A stretch of 64,000 bases of DNA from the NCBI RefSeq assembly GCF_003862435.1, contig NZ_RHGY01000001.1, forward strand, positions 390,758 to 454,757, given 5' to 3'. Made by a program: the position numbers and the translations under genes. Under the pieces are notes generated by a model. The model did not search any database, had not been told where the DNA came from, and worked only from the letters and a program-made list of their open reading frames with translations. Origin of the DNA: Weissella viridescens. GTDB taxonomy: Bacteria > Bacillota > Bacilli > Lactobacillales > Lactobacillaceae. Below, one piece after another: positions 1 to 7,946 of the stretch (position 1 is the first letter of the stretch; each line of letters opens with the position of its first letter).

Positions 1-20
1 TTGTAAAATATGGCATATAA

Positions 21-51
21 AAAAACGTCCCAACTGAAAGGGACGTTTTTT
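21..51 (-). terminator. Rho-independent terminator of the DUF1254 gene
   Basis: A hairpin pairs AACGTCCC with GGGACGTT around an eight-base loop. A-rich and T-rich flanks on the two sides give U tracts in both directions. It lies just past the stop of the minus-strand DUF1254 gene, so it mainly ends that transcript. Confidence 0.8.
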
Positions 52-59
52 AGTAGTAA

Positions 60-1370
60 TTAGATTTTCTTGATAGCTGGGAAGTGATAATTACCATTAA
101 TCACATCTTCAGTTGGCAAGTAGACACGTAGAACTGGACGGAAGTCAGCATCTGGTGAAGGTAACCAGTTTGAATCATCCTTTGGTTCTTCATGTGAAAT
201 ACGAATCGTAAGGCCGCCATCAGCATCATACTTGATTCCCTTGGTGCGATCACCGATTGAATAACGATCGATAGGGTTAGCAACAAGTGTGAAACCGGTT
301 GTGTTGTACATGGTTACTGACCAGAAAGCGTTAGTTGGTGGTGTTTGTTCGAAATGAACTTCGTAATCGTTACTTCCGTTCAATTGGTTATTGTCTGAAT
401 CAAGGTAGATTGGTAGATAAACAGCTTCAAATCCTTGATTTCCCCATAGACCACCAAGGGCTGCAGCAGCACGAATTAAGTTTGCCTCGACAAGCTCCTT
501 TTCATTACTGTGTGGCAACTTCCATTCGTCTGTATCCAATGAACCAAGTTCAAAGTAATCGAAGTTATAATCGAAGACGTGGAAGTCTTTTTGCCAACCA
601 TTTTCGATTGGGAATGGCACGTTTTCAAGGAGGTGCTTAATTTGACCTTGCCCCGTCTTTGGTGCATCTAGCAAAGCTTGTTTTGCTTCCTCTGAAATCT
701 TACCGTCGAAAATACCAAGCTTGCTGTACTTGTCTACTAATGGCTGGTAACGCTCAGCGTATGGGCTTTCATCAAAGTAAGCTTTGAACTTATTCCAAAA
801 GGCCAAATCAGATGAAGTATCAACTGATGGGATACCAGACACTTTGGCGTCTTTGTCCATTTGAGAGAGGTGCAAATTAGCTTGTAAGGCCTTAACGTTT
901 TGAAGGTCAGCTTCATCCGTCACGGCAATACGACCAACAATTTCCATGAAACGTGTTGGTGAAGTGATTTGTGTGTAACCTTCAGGTAAGTCACCCTTAT
1001 AGTCAGCAGGTGTAATAACGAACTTTCCACCATTACCACCGATTGAACGCTGTCCAATGTAGGCAAAATTGTTTGTCCATGCATCCACAAATTGGAAAAC
1101 ATAGTAACGGTCGCCCATTTCAGGAATTTCCAATAGCAGTGGACCAGCACTTAAATCAATTTGGGCATTGTTATAAACAGTATCATTGTTAGTTGTAACG
1201 AACTTATCACTGGCATCTGTTAGCTTTTGACCATAGCTGAATTGGTTATAAGGAACGGCTGGCAAAACACCAAACCCTTCTTCAACAGACTTTTTAATCT
1301 GATCAAGGTTATAAACCAAAGGAACAGCGAAAACGTACGCTTCTGCTGCTAAATCTTGTAAGTCACTCAT
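60..1370 (-). CDS. DUF1254/DUF1214 domain-containing protein
   Basis: A 436-residue soluble protein. The N-terminal part (about residues 5-140, with AEAYVFAVPLVY and a TNNDTVY motif) matches DUF1254, and the C-terminal third (WSVTMYN, RYSIGDRT, LRVYLPTED) matches DUF1214. These domains occur together in proteins of unknown biochemical function. No signal peptide is visible, whereas many proteobacterial relatives are exported. The start at 1370 is chosen over an upstream in-frame ATG at 1442 because GGAGG sits at the right distance before 1370 and the promoter covers the upstream codons. It is monocistronic, with its own promoter and terminator. The domain assignment is fairly firm; function is unknown. 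Confidence 0.85.
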   Translation of the reverse strand: MSDLQDLAAEAYVFAVPLVYNLDQIKKSVEEGFGVLPAVPYNQFSYGQKLTDASDKFVTTNNDTVYNNAQIDLSAGPLLLEIPEMGDRYYVFQFVDAWTNNFAYIGQRSIGGNGGKFVITPADYKGDLPEGYTQITSPTRFMEIVGRIAVTDEADLQNVKALQANLHLSQMDKDAKVSGIPSVDTSSDLAFWNKFKAYFDESPYAERYQPLVDKYSKLGIFDGKISEEAKQALLDAPKTGQGQIKHLLENVPFPIENGWQKDFHVFDYNFDYFELGSLDTDEWKLPHSNEKELVEANLIRAAAALGGLWGNQGFEAVYLPIYLDSDNNQLNGSNDYEVHFEQTPPTNAFWSVTMYNTTGFTLVANPIDRYSIGDRTKGIKYDADGGLTIRISHEEPKDDSNWLPSPDADFRPVLRVYLPTEDVINGNYHFPAIKKI

Positions 1371-1413
1371 ATTAATATACCTCCGAGGGGTTGGATTCAC
1401 TTGAGTTGTTGAG

Positions 1414-1442
1414 ATTATAACACTTAAACTTTTAATGAACAA
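1414..1442 (-). promoter_or_regulatory. Sigma-A promoter of the DUF1254 gene
   Basis: Read on the minus strand: -35 TTGTTC, a 17-base spacer and -10 TATAAT, ending about 44 bases before the chosen ATG. Confidence 0.7.
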
Positions 1443-1581
1443 AAAAATATTATAAAAAATGGCAATTTTCTGTGAATTTTGCTAAAATGAGGGCGTAAGG
1501 TATCATTGATAGAGTGACCTTTTCAAGGTGTTTAACTCGTTTTATTATTTATTTTTGTTTTCTTCTCAGAAAGTAATATGT

Positions 1582-1611
1582 TTGCAATATTAGAAACGTT
1601 TATGTTATATT
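1582..1611 (+). promoter_or_regulatory. Promoter of the small protein / SDR operon
   Basis: -35 TTGCAA and -10 TATATT separated by 18 bases, about 65 bases before the first start codon. Plausible but not an exact consensus. Confidence 0.5.
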
Positions 1612-1676
1612 AGTTTCAAGCAAGTACGTAAGGTATTTGCAGGGAAGCAGAAATTTGAATTCGGAGGGTACTATTC

Positions 1677-2015
1677 ATGAAACCTTTACTATTAGTTGGT
1701 AAGGAAAATGCAACGACTTTGTTGACGAAGTACTACGGCGAAGCAAAGCCTGAAAAGTCTGAGCATCGTGGGCGCGCTCGTAAAGCATTCGAAGCGCTTG
1801 AAAAGGTTCCAGATTATTCAATCGTTTTGATCTACGAAGATGAAGATGGTAAGATGCAAGCCTTGGTCAAGAATATCACTGAAAAGTTTGATAAGTTGAT
1901 TAAGACATCATTCTCAAGTAACTCAAATGAGTTCATCAACAATTTGCTGAATGTTGGTAAGTTGATTGATCCAGATAATGAAGACATCTACGAAGCTTTT
2001 AAAGTTGAAGCCTAA
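1677..2015 (+). CDS. Hypothetical 112-residue protein, operon partner of the SDR
   Basis: A small, charged, soluble protein I do not recognise. It starts with a hydrophobic strand (PLLLVG), has a basic segment (KSEHRGRARKAFEAL) and a second strand-like stretch (YSIVLIYEDEDG), suggesting a small alpha/beta fold. It has no signal peptide or membrane segment. A strong ribosome site (GGAGGG) precedes the ATG. The dehydrogenase follows after only 24 bases, so the two are very likely co-transcribed and may act in the same stress or redox response, but that is inference from position only. Confidence 0.75.
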   Translation: MKPLLLVGKENATTLLTKYYGEAKPEKSEHRGRARKAFEALEKVPDYSIVLIYEDEDGKMQALVKNITEKFDKLIKTSFSSNSNEFINNLLNVGKLIDPDNEDIYEAFKVEA

Positions 2016-2039
2016 ATTATAAAAATAGGAGAGTATTGT

Positions 2040-2825
2040 ATGTATACTGATTTACAAGGAAAGACAGCCGTCGTAACTGGCGGAACAACTGGTTTGGGAC
2101 TTGCGATTGTTACACGTTACCTTGAAGAAGGTATGAACGTTGTGGCTGATTACGTTGGTGAACTACGTGTTACCGATGAAATTAAGGCATTGCAAGACAA
2201 GTATGATAAGAAGTTTGTAACGTTCCAAGCGGACGTTTCTAACGAAGAACAAGTTGCTGCTTTAGCTAAGGCCGCAACTGACAACTTCTCATCAATCGAT
2301 GTTTGGGTTAACAATGCTGGAATCGAAAAGGCATTCGCAACTGCAGACATGCCATACGAAGAATGGCAAAAGGTTATTGATGTTAACTTGGGTGGAGTAT
2401 TCTTGGGAACGCGTGAAGCACTTCGCGACTTCGAGAAGAACTTCAAGAAGGGTAGCATCATCAACATGTCATCTGTTCACCAACAAATTCCTTGGCCAAC
2501 ATTTGCACACTATGCTGCCTCAAAGGGTGGAACAAAGATGTTCACAGAAACTGTTGCCTTGGAATACGCTGAAAAGGGTATCCGTGTAAACAACATCTGT
2601 CCTGGTGCCATTGATACACCAATCAATGCTGCTAAGTTTGCTGATCCTGTTCAAAAGATGCAAACACAAAGCATGGTTCCAATGGGTGAAATTGGTAAGC
2701 CTGAATATGTTGCCGATGCAGCTGCTTTCTTGGCTTCAGAACAAGCTCACTACATTACTGGTACTTCATTGGCTGTCGACGGTGGTATGGAATTGTACCC
2801 TGCCTTCCAACACGGTGCTGGCTAA
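2040..2825 (+). CDS. gdh: Glucose 1-dehydrogenase-like SDR oxidoreductase
   Basis: A classical short-chain dehydrogenase of 261 residues. The Rossmann glycine motif TGGTTGLG is at residues 14-21, NNAG near 90, a catalytic Ser in NMSSVHQQIPWP, and the YAASK catalytic Tyr/Lys pair near 160. The SSVHQQIPWP, NTPI-like TPINAAKFADP and final YPAFQ-G-G stretches closely follow Bacillus glucose 1-dehydrogenase, which oxidises beta-D-glucose to gluconolactone with NAD(P)+. Substrate is therefore likely glucose, but paralogues in lactic acid bacteria may act on other polyols or carbonyls. It is the second gene of a two-gene operon and is followed by a strong terminator. Confidence 0.88.
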   Translation: MYTDLQGKTAVVTGGTTGLGLAIVTRYLEEGMNVVADYVGELRVTDEIKALQDKYDKKFVTFQADVSNEEQVAALAKAATDNFSSIDVWVNNAGIEKAFATADMPYEEWQKVIDVNLGGVFLGTREALRDFEKNFKKGSIINMSSVHQQIPWPTFAHYAASKGGTKMFTETVALEYAEKGIRVNNICPGAIDTPINAAKFADPVQKMQTQSMVPMGEIGKPEYVADAAAFLASEQAHYITGTSLAVDGGMELYPAFQHGAG

Positions 2826-2840
2826 AATTAAATTTAACCA

Positions 2841-2870
2841 AAAAGGCTCAACTTCGGTTGGGCCTTTTTT
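2841..2870 (+). terminator. Terminator after the SDR gene
   Basis: AAAAGGCTCAAC pairs with GTTGGGCCTTTT around a stable TTCG tetraloop, followed by a run of T. Confidence 0.9.
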
Positions 2871-2896
2871 TTATTATACGAAATGCATTCTAGTGG

Positions 2897-2910
2897 AGTG
2901 AGTACTCACT
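2897..2910. promoter_or_regulatory. Perfect 14-bp palindrome, possible TetR-family operator
   Basis: AGTGAGTACTCACT is a perfect palindrome. Additional ACTCAC half-site-like sequence follows at 2914-2919. It lies between the SDR terminator and the membrane-protein gene, about 55 bases before a TATAAT at 2965. No regulator gene is adjacent, so a trans-acting TetR-type repressor is only a guess. Confidence 0.4.
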
Positions 2911-2964
2911 TAGCACTCACTGATTAACTATGCGAAAACACTTCAAAAAAGTAATGGAATAGTG

Positions 2965-2970
2965 TATAAT
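2965..2970 (+). promoter_or_regulatory. -10 box upstream of the 194-residue membrane protein
   Basis: A perfect TATAAT lies about 115 bases before the chosen start. No good -35 is visible 16-18 bases upstream, so the promoter is weak or activator dependent. Confidence 0.4.
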
Positions 2971-3084
2971 AAGTTTCCATATATTATTAATACGTTATTG
3001 TTACACCTTTAATTTGGCGGAATTTGACAATATTATATTTTTATATAAGTGTGTTGTATGAAGTCGAAACTTAAAGAGGTATCT

Positions 3085-3669
3085 ATGAATTTTATTGTAT
3101 TATTAAATCTCATTATCGCATTACTTTCTGCAAGTGTTATTTTTATTACGCGAGCAATTGTGTGGCGCCGTGTGTTGGAAGTTAATCGTAATCAAATTCG
3201 TGAAATGACCTTGGTGGCGTTTCTAAAAAAGTATCATTTTAATCCAAAAGAAAGCATTGATCGAGAGATGTTGAATCAGCTCATTAATGAGATAAATGAC
3301 AATGACTTTGGTCATGTTTTGGATGATTTGACGCAACAAGCAAAGGTTGTACTAGATACTCAAGTAAGCCAGGCTGAGCAACAAAAAAGATATCAAAAAA
3401 TGGTAGCAACTTTTAACATCATAAAGAAGCGCTTTAAAAAATCAATGACGCGTGGGGAGTTATTTATTTTTGATCTAAGACGTGTTGCCAGTTTAACACT
3501 TGCATTTGCCCTCTTGATGCTATTGTCGAATTATATTTGGATTCAACAATCGGGGATCATTTTTAATTATCGTGGTGTTTTCTTAGGTGCCTGTGGTTGT
3601 ATTTTGATAGGCTTAATGATGGTAATAGTGTTCTTTTTGATTGAAATGGTGAAGAACTTAATCTACTAG
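3085..3669 (+). CDS. Hypothetical membrane protein, 194 residues
   Basis: Not recognised. It has one N-terminal transmembrane helix (residues about 2-23), a charged cytoplasmic central region of about 100 residues with helical character, and two C-terminal transmembrane helices (about 130-150 and 165-190). I chose the ATG at 3085 because AGAGG precedes it at good spacing; the GTG at 3049 and ATG at 3058 lack a ribosome site. The next gene begins 35 bases downstream and is also a membrane protein, so the two are probably a functional pair. The topology suggests an envelope or signalling role, but nothing in the sequence shows which. Confidence 0.7.
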   Translation: MNFIVLLNLIIALLSASVIFITRAIVWRRVLEVNRNQIREMTLVAFLKKYHFNPKESIDREMLNQLINEINDNDFGHVLDDLTQQAKVVLDTQVSQAEQQKRYQKMVATFNIIKKRFKKSMTRGELFIFDLRRVASLTLAFALLMLLSNYIWIQQSGIIFNYRGVFLGACGCILIGLMMVIVFFLIEMVKNLIY

Positions 3670-3704
3670 GACTGTCATCATCTGAAAAGTGATAGGAGTT
3701 AGTT

Positions 3705-4247
3705 ATGTCAGGAAATCTTATTGTGAATATCATCATCATTTCAGTTTTATTTTTGCTGATTGGATTCTTATGCGCTCGTTATCGTGATCGATTTTTGTTT
3801 GTAAAGGCGGGTTTTGCGTTTATTGCGATGTTATTGAGTTCAACGGTGGCTGTATTTATGGCAGGCTTCTTAGCACATGCAGGTATTGTTAAGCTTCTAC
3901 ACTATAATATGGATATTTTTGTTTTCGGAATCGTCACGTTATTAATTGGTGGTAGTCTTAACTTTCTGTTTATCTTGAAAGTTAAGTTATTTACGCAACG
4001 TAGTCAAACTATGTTGATGTTAACGGAGTATTATATCCAATGGGTTACTTTATTTTTTACCTTGTATCAATTTTTCACTGGGTCACATCGCACAATGATG
4101 GCCATTAAGGAAATTGATTTAAGTTCAAAAGTGATTAATGTTGATATCTTGAATATTGCTGTTTTGCCAGTTTTGCTAGTTGCATGGATTTCAATTGCCA
4201 TGATGAAAGTTTACATTACTGAACATAACGATCGTATCCATAACTAA
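3705..4247 (+). CDS. Hypothetical polytopic membrane protein, 180 residues
   Basis: Not recognised. About five hydrophobic segments run through the protein (roughly residues 4-22, 30-55, 65-90, 105-125 and 145-165), with short polar loops and a charged tail. AGGAG lies before the ATG. It follows the preceding membrane protein closely and ends at a strong hairpin, giving a two-gene operon of membrane proteins with no enzymatic motif. Confidence 0.7.
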   Translation: MSGNLIVNIIIISVLFLLIGFLCARYRDRFLFVKAGFAFIAMLLSSTVAVFMAGFLAHAGIVKLLHYNMDIFVFGIVTLLIGGSLNFLFILKVKLFTQRSQTMLMLTEYYIQWVTLFFTLYQFFTGSHRTMMAIKEIDLSSKVINVDILNIAVLPVLLVAWISIAMMKVYITEHNDRIHN

Positions 4248-4249
4248 AC

Positions 4250-4287
4250 AAAAAACAGGTTAACTCATAAGAGTTAACCTGTTTTTT
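4250..4287. terminator. Bidirectional terminator between convergent genes
   Basis: A 17-bp stem, with AACAGGTTAACTC pairing with GAGTTAACCTGTT, closes over an ATAA loop and is flanked by A and T runs. It serves the plus-strand membrane-protein operon and the minus-strand YczE-like gene. Confidence 0.92.
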
Positions 4288-4293
4288 GGTGTT

Positions 4294-4932
4294 TTAATGT
4301 GTGCGTGGTGCGATGTGGTGCTTATACATTGGTGTCTTTTTAAGTAATCGACGCCAATTGGAGATGAAAATCCCGTTACAAGTAGCACAGACAAGCGTTC
4401 CGATTCCAATGGGTCCATGGAAGTAGAAGGCTAGCACTGCCACAATGATGTCTTGAGTTAAACGGACATAACGATAACGAATATGTCGATTGTCTGAAAT
4501 GATTGGAGCCACACTATCATAGGGGGACTTACCTAAATCAGATAACATTTCAAAGCTTGTCCCAAGCGAGAACAATGCCACACCGATAGTCAGTGCCAAA
4601 ATCATTGTCCAAACATTTTGTGAAAGATGGAGCGGCTTTAGCAATGGTGAAATATACTGGATCAAAAATCCTGTTGAGACCATACCTAGTAGGGTACCGA
4701 TTCCAATATCTGACTTACGCTTCCAAAAGACAAAGAGCAGGAAGAAGCCGTTGACAAAGATGTGAATGATTCCTAATTGTACGTTGAACGTTGTTGAGAG
4801 CCCAAGCGTAAAGGAAGTGAATGGATCAACCCCTAAATGGGCTTCACGCAAAATTGATGAACCAGTCGCGTGCACAGTCAGACCAATGAAAAGGCATAAG
4901 AGCCGGTAAAATAGTCGTGAATTAATTCTCAT
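4294..4932 (-). CDS. YczE/YyaS/YitT-family membrane protein
   Basis: A 212-residue protein with about five transmembrane helices. The early segment GSSILREAHLGVDPFTSF is the recognisable core of the YczE/YyaS family (uncharacterised integral membrane proteins common in Firmicutes), and the second half repeats a related pattern (LGTSFEMLSDLGKSPYDS), consistent with an internally duplicated fold. B. subtilis YczE sits next to the surfactin locus and is sometimes called a transporter, but the substrate is unknown. It stands alone with its own upstream region. Family call is good, function is not assignable. Confidence 0.8.
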   Translation of the reverse strand: MRINSRLFYRLLCLFIGLTVHATGSSILREAHLGVDPFTSFTLGLSTTFNVQLGIIHIFVNGFFLLFVFWKRKSDIGIGTLLGMVSTGFLIQYISPLLKPLHLSQNVWTMILALTIGVALFSLGTSFEMLSDLGKSPYDSVAPIISDNRHIRYRYVRLTQDIIVAVLAFYFHGPIGIGTLVCATCNGIFISNWRRLLKKTPMYKHHIAPRTH

Positions 4933-5120
4933 AAATAAGCGATACCTTTCATTGAAAACGCCACTTACTAATTACGCAATAACAGACGTTACATAAAATA
5001 TATATGAGATTTATTATAAACTATCTTTTATGAATAATAAATACTCATTAAATTTATTGGTTAAATAGGATACAATGAGTTGAGACATTAAAAATGTACG
5101 TTAAAGGAGAATGGATTAAG

Positions 5121-5465
5121 ATGGTTTTTTTATGGATTCATTTAATCACATGGTTGGTATTGTTGGTTGTTGTTAGCGCGGCCTTATTCACATCAAATCA
5201 AAAATTAAGCAAGATTAATATGATGATTGCACGAGTGGGCTACTTGTTCGCCATTGGGAGTGGGGCGATGTTGGTACCTTATGCCTATGATGAACATCCT
5301 ATTTTAACGATTGTTAAAGTGATTCTGGCAGTCGCTTTGATTGGCCTGATTGAAATGGCGTTTGCACGTAAGCGACGCCAAACATTAAATACACGGGTTG
5401 CACTCATTATTATCCTGCTCATTTTAATTGTTGGATTATTTGGGATTTACCTGGTTAAGCTTTAA
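5121..5465 (+). CDS. YisL-like DUF1516 membrane protein
   Basis: A 114-residue protein with four transmembrane helices, matching the DUF1516 (YisL) family in length and pattern (WIHLITWLVLL at the start, a short ARVGYLF segment, then two long helices). The ATG at 5121 is preceded by AAAGGAG at about 11 bases, which is long but better than the unsupported ATG at 5094. The gene is monocistronic and ends at a strong bidirectional hairpin. Function unknown. Confidence 0.75.
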   Translation: MVFLWIHLITWLVLLVVVSAALFTSNQKLSKINMMIARVGYLFAIGSGAMLVPYAYDEHPILTIVKVILAVALIGLIEMAFARKRRQTLNTRVALIIILLILIVGLFGIYLVKL

Positions 5466-5471
5466 GTAAAT

Positions 5472-5515
5472 AAAAGCAGCGTTCGACATTTGGTTTCCGA
5501 ACGCTGCTTTTTATT
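5472..5515. terminator. Bidirectional terminator between convergent genes
   Basis: AAAGCAGCGTTCG pairs with CGAACGCTGCTTT and has T runs on both strands. It ends both the DUF1516 gene and the TauE/SafE gene. Confidence 0.92.
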
Positions 5516-5519
5516 TGTT

Positions 5520-6305
5520 TTATATTAATTGTGACAAGTTGTAGATGTTAAGTAAGATGATACCAGAAACCATCACAATAAATAATTTTTGAATCAAGCG
5601 ATTAGGTAATTTCTTAGCTAGGGCGGATCCAAGTAAGCCACCAATAATGGCGGCAGGGATAATGTAAATTAATAAATCAGTTTTATACCCATGGAACCCG
5701 TGGGTTTTTAGACCAAGCGTCAATAAATTGGTTGCCTGGGAGAAAAAAATGATAACCAATGAGTATAAGTTTGCTGATTTAATCGGCGTGCTAAACAAAA
5801 AGACGAGTAAAGCGGTATTCATCGGACCACCACCAATGCTTAAACCACTTGAAATGGTTCCTAAGAAGAGACCAGAAAAGAAATAGTAGTATGGTTTCTT
5901 AATAGAAAGGTTTTTATGAGGCCAGAGGCTATTGATTAGAATAATCAATAGCACAGCAATCGTAATGACGGTTTGACCAATGGACACTTCTTTTGATGAT
6001 GAAGAATATTTAATGAAGGCTTGTAAGATTTCAGAGCCAAGTAGGCCACCTAAGATTGAACCAGCAGCTAAAACGAGACTCGTCTTTTTATTAATCTTAA
6101 TGCCAGCGTGACTTTGACGATAGATAGACACAATCGACATGGTCAAAACCGCCACGGTTGAGAAGAAGTTAATATTATTTAAACTGTCATGATTAATAAA
6201 ATCCATGGCAGGTTTGATAATAATGCCACCACCCATACCAGAGACAGCCCCAAGCGTATTCGCAAAAATGATGATTAAAATGTAAATAATAGTTGTTGAT
6301 GACAT
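5520..6305 (-). CDS. TauE/SafE (TSUP) family anion exporter
   Basis: A 261-residue protein with about eight transmembrane helices in two similar halves. Each half carries the family glycine-rich signature: GAVSGMGGGIIIKP near residue 20 and GTISSGLSIGGGPMNT near 150. TSUP proteins move sulfite, sulfonates or other small organosulfur or organic anions across the membrane; the substrate here cannot be told. AGAGG precedes the start. It lies downstream of a FemX-like gene on the same strand, 73 bases away, with an inverted repeat between them. Confidence 0.88.
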   Translation of the reverse strand: MSSTTIIYILIIIFANTLGAVSGMGGGIIIKPAMDFINHDSLNNINFFSTVAVLTMSIVSIYRQSHAGIKINKKTSLVLAAGSILGGLLGSEILQAFIKYSSSSKEVSIGQTVITIAVLLIILINSLWPHKNLSIKKPYYYFFSGLFLGTISSGLSIGGGPMNTALLVFLFSTPIKSANLYSLVIIFFSQATNLLTLGLKTHGFHGYKTDLLIYIIPAAIIGGLLGSALAKKLPNRLIQKLFIVMVSGIILLNIYNLSQLI

Positions 6306-6327
6306 AAGGCACCTCTTGCATCAGAAC

Positions 6328-6357
6328 TAGGCATCAAGGCCAACGGGTTGATGCCTA
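6328..6357. other. Inverted repeat between femX and tauE genes
   Basis: TAGGCATCAA and TTGATGCCTA form a 10-bp perfect stem with a 10-base loop. There is no U tract on either side, so it is not a normal terminator. It could trim read-through or stabilise a processed end between the two minus-strand genes. Confidence 0.6.
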
Positions 6358-6378
6358 ATAAGGGAGGGTGGGTGTTCT

Positions 6379-7632
6379 TTAGTCAGATCCCTTAAGATTC
6401 TTAGCTAAGCGATATAACTTGTACTTAAGTCCTTGAACTGGACGATCGAAGGTCCCAACCTTTTGCTCGACATGACCACTGAATTTAGTTTTGAAATTCA
6501 TGACCCCATCTGATCCGTCAAAACGACCATCAATCCCGAGGAAATTGTAACGATTGATGCCCAAGTCATGGGTCATTTGAATCATATAATCTTGAATTTG
6601 GTGTGGTCCATAGAATTCACCATATTCCTCATAAGATCCAGAGAAGAGATAGTCGACTTCTTGAGGCGTAATCATGAATTGAGCCCCCGCTAATACAAGA
6701 ACATCACCTTGCTTTTCTGCTTGAAGCGCAGTGATTTCAGTACGACGTTTCGTTTGATTATCACGTTGCTTATTCAAATCAGGCAATTGCTTGTTGATAC
6801 GACCGGCATTACCACCATTAGCTAACTTTTCTTCCAATTCAGCAATCTTACGGTTTAATTCAGCTAATTTTTCATCGATAGCAGCGATGTATTCAGAGAA
6901 GTGGAGTTCGGCCACCACAAATTTGACGCGTTCACCAAAATCATCATAGGTGGTTTGGAAATAATCTAAATCTTTAGTGTGGAAGTTCCGGCGAATACTA
7001 GTGTCATCCAAAATTTGTTTAAAGAGTGGCAATTCATCGCGTGATAATTCACGAACATGCACACCATTTGCTTGCTTCTTAAGTGCTTGCTTAACGATTT
7101 TATGATAAGACTTATGAATATCTTCAGTACTCATGCCCGTTAGGTCTTTTACATATTGCCAAGGAACCGCTTGCGTATCGGTCATACCATAGCGGAATGG
7201 TTCGTGGGTATACCCTAGAGTAGCCATCTTATTCATGACGGTTTCATCTGGATCCGTGATGGGAGTTCCATCATCCGTGAATGTTTGATAAACAGTATTG
7301 GGTGAAACTGTAATGAACATAATATTGTGTTGCTTGGCATAATTTTGTAGTTCAGTAAAGAAAGTATCAATCAAGGTGTCATTATGCCAGTCATTAACAA
7401 CCGGACCATATTCCAAGTTATACTTATTTCCCAATTTAACATGTTGGAGCGTTAGTAATGAGCCAATTAAAATGTTGTTGTCATCATCAACTAAACCTAA
7501 AATCATCGGGTTGTGGGTGCGGTGCTTTAACAATTCATATTGTTGCTCACTTTGCGTAAAACTAGCTTCGACATTTTGGTCAACAAAGGCATTCCAATCA
7601 TCCAAACGTGTGGATAAATCAACAAATTTCAT
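6379..7632 (-). CDS. FemAB-family peptidoglycan bridge aminoacyltransferase
   Basis: A 417-residue protein of the FemX/FemA/MurM family. These cytoplasmic enzymes use aminoacyl-tRNA to add amino acids to the lipid II side chain, forming interpeptide bridges. It shows the two GNAT-like halves (QSEQQYELLKHR at the start, QYVKDLTG near residue 160) and a coiled-coil arm of about 60 residues (roughly 250-310, with IAELEEKL and DLNKQRDNQ), which in this family grips the tRNA. The ending LFSGSYEEYGEFYGPHQIQ is typical. AGGAG precedes the start. A paralogue is transcribed divergently. Which residue each adds cannot be read from sequence. Confidence 0.9.
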   Translation of the reverse strand: MKFVDLSTRLDDWNAFVDQNVEASFTQSEQQYELLKHRTHNPMILGLVDDDNNILIGSLLTLQHVKLGNKYNLEYGPVVNDWHNDTLIDTFFTELQNYAKQHNIMFITVSPNTVYQTFTDDGTPITDPDETVMNKMATLGYTHEPFRYGMTDTQAVPWQYVKDLTGMSTEDIHKSYHKIVKQALKKQANGVHVRELSRDELPLFKQILDDTSIRRNFHTKDLDYFQTTYDDFGERVKFVVAELHFSEYIAAIDEKLAELNRKIAELEEKLANGGNAGRINKQLPDLNKQRDNQTKRRTEITALQAEKQGDVLVLAGAQFMITPQEVDYLFSGSYEEYGEFYGPHQIQDYMIQMTHDLGINRYNFLGIDGRFDGSDGVMNFKTKFSGHVEQKVGTFDRPVQGLKYKLYRLAKNLKGSD

Positions 7633-7711
7633 AAGTTTGTCTCCTTATAATTCTGGTTCGTATTTTGAGTTATTTTATTTTTAAAGATAATAATGAAATA
7701 TATCATATTTT

Positions 7712-7740
7712 ACTATAGTATAATTGTGTATTTTTCACAA
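7712..7740 (-). promoter_or_regulatory. Promoter of the minus-strand femX-like gene
   Basis: Minus strand: -35 TTGTGA, 17-base spacer, -10 TATAGT, about 80 bases before the start. Confidence 0.65.
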
Positions 7741-7836
7741 AGCCTTTTGTCCGATTATAAATGAAATTTAAATGAATAATTGCGTCATAGGCAGGAATCA
7801 TGGGGCTTCATTGGCTATAAAAATATGTTAAAATGA

Positions 7837-7865
7837 TTGACGACGCATACATGTTGGAATAATGA
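7837..7865 (+). promoter_or_regulatory. Promoter of the plus-strand femX-like gene
   Basis: -35 TTGACG, 17-base spacer, -10 TAATGA, about 80 bases before the start. The -35 is nearly perfect and the -10 only fair. Confidence 0.55.
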
Positions 7866-7946
7866 TAGGGAAAGCCTGTCGCGTTAAGCATGGTGAATGC
7901 CAGCATGTCGCTACCAATATCAAATTGATAAGGATACGCATATAAT

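Larger units (their letters stand above)
1371..1676. other. Divergent intergenic region
   Basis: This 306-base AT-rich gap separates divergent genes. It holds the minus-strand promoter at 1414-1442 and a plus-strand promoter near 1582-1611. A small inverted repeat (ACCTT-3-AAGGT, 1517-1529) lies between them and could be a weak operator. I see no gene in it. Confidence 0.6.
7633..7946. other. Divergent femX-femX control region
   Basis: This 314-base gap holds a minus-strand promoter (7712-7740) and a plus-strand promoter (7837-7865). A TATAAT at 7941-7946 abuts the plus-strand start codon. No gene is visible. Confidence 0.65.

Noticed and set aside
7941-7946. TATAAT as the promoter of the plus-strand femX-like gene.
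   Set aside because: It touches the ATG, so the transcript would start inside the gene; TTGACG-17-TAATGA upstream and the AAGGA site are more sensible.
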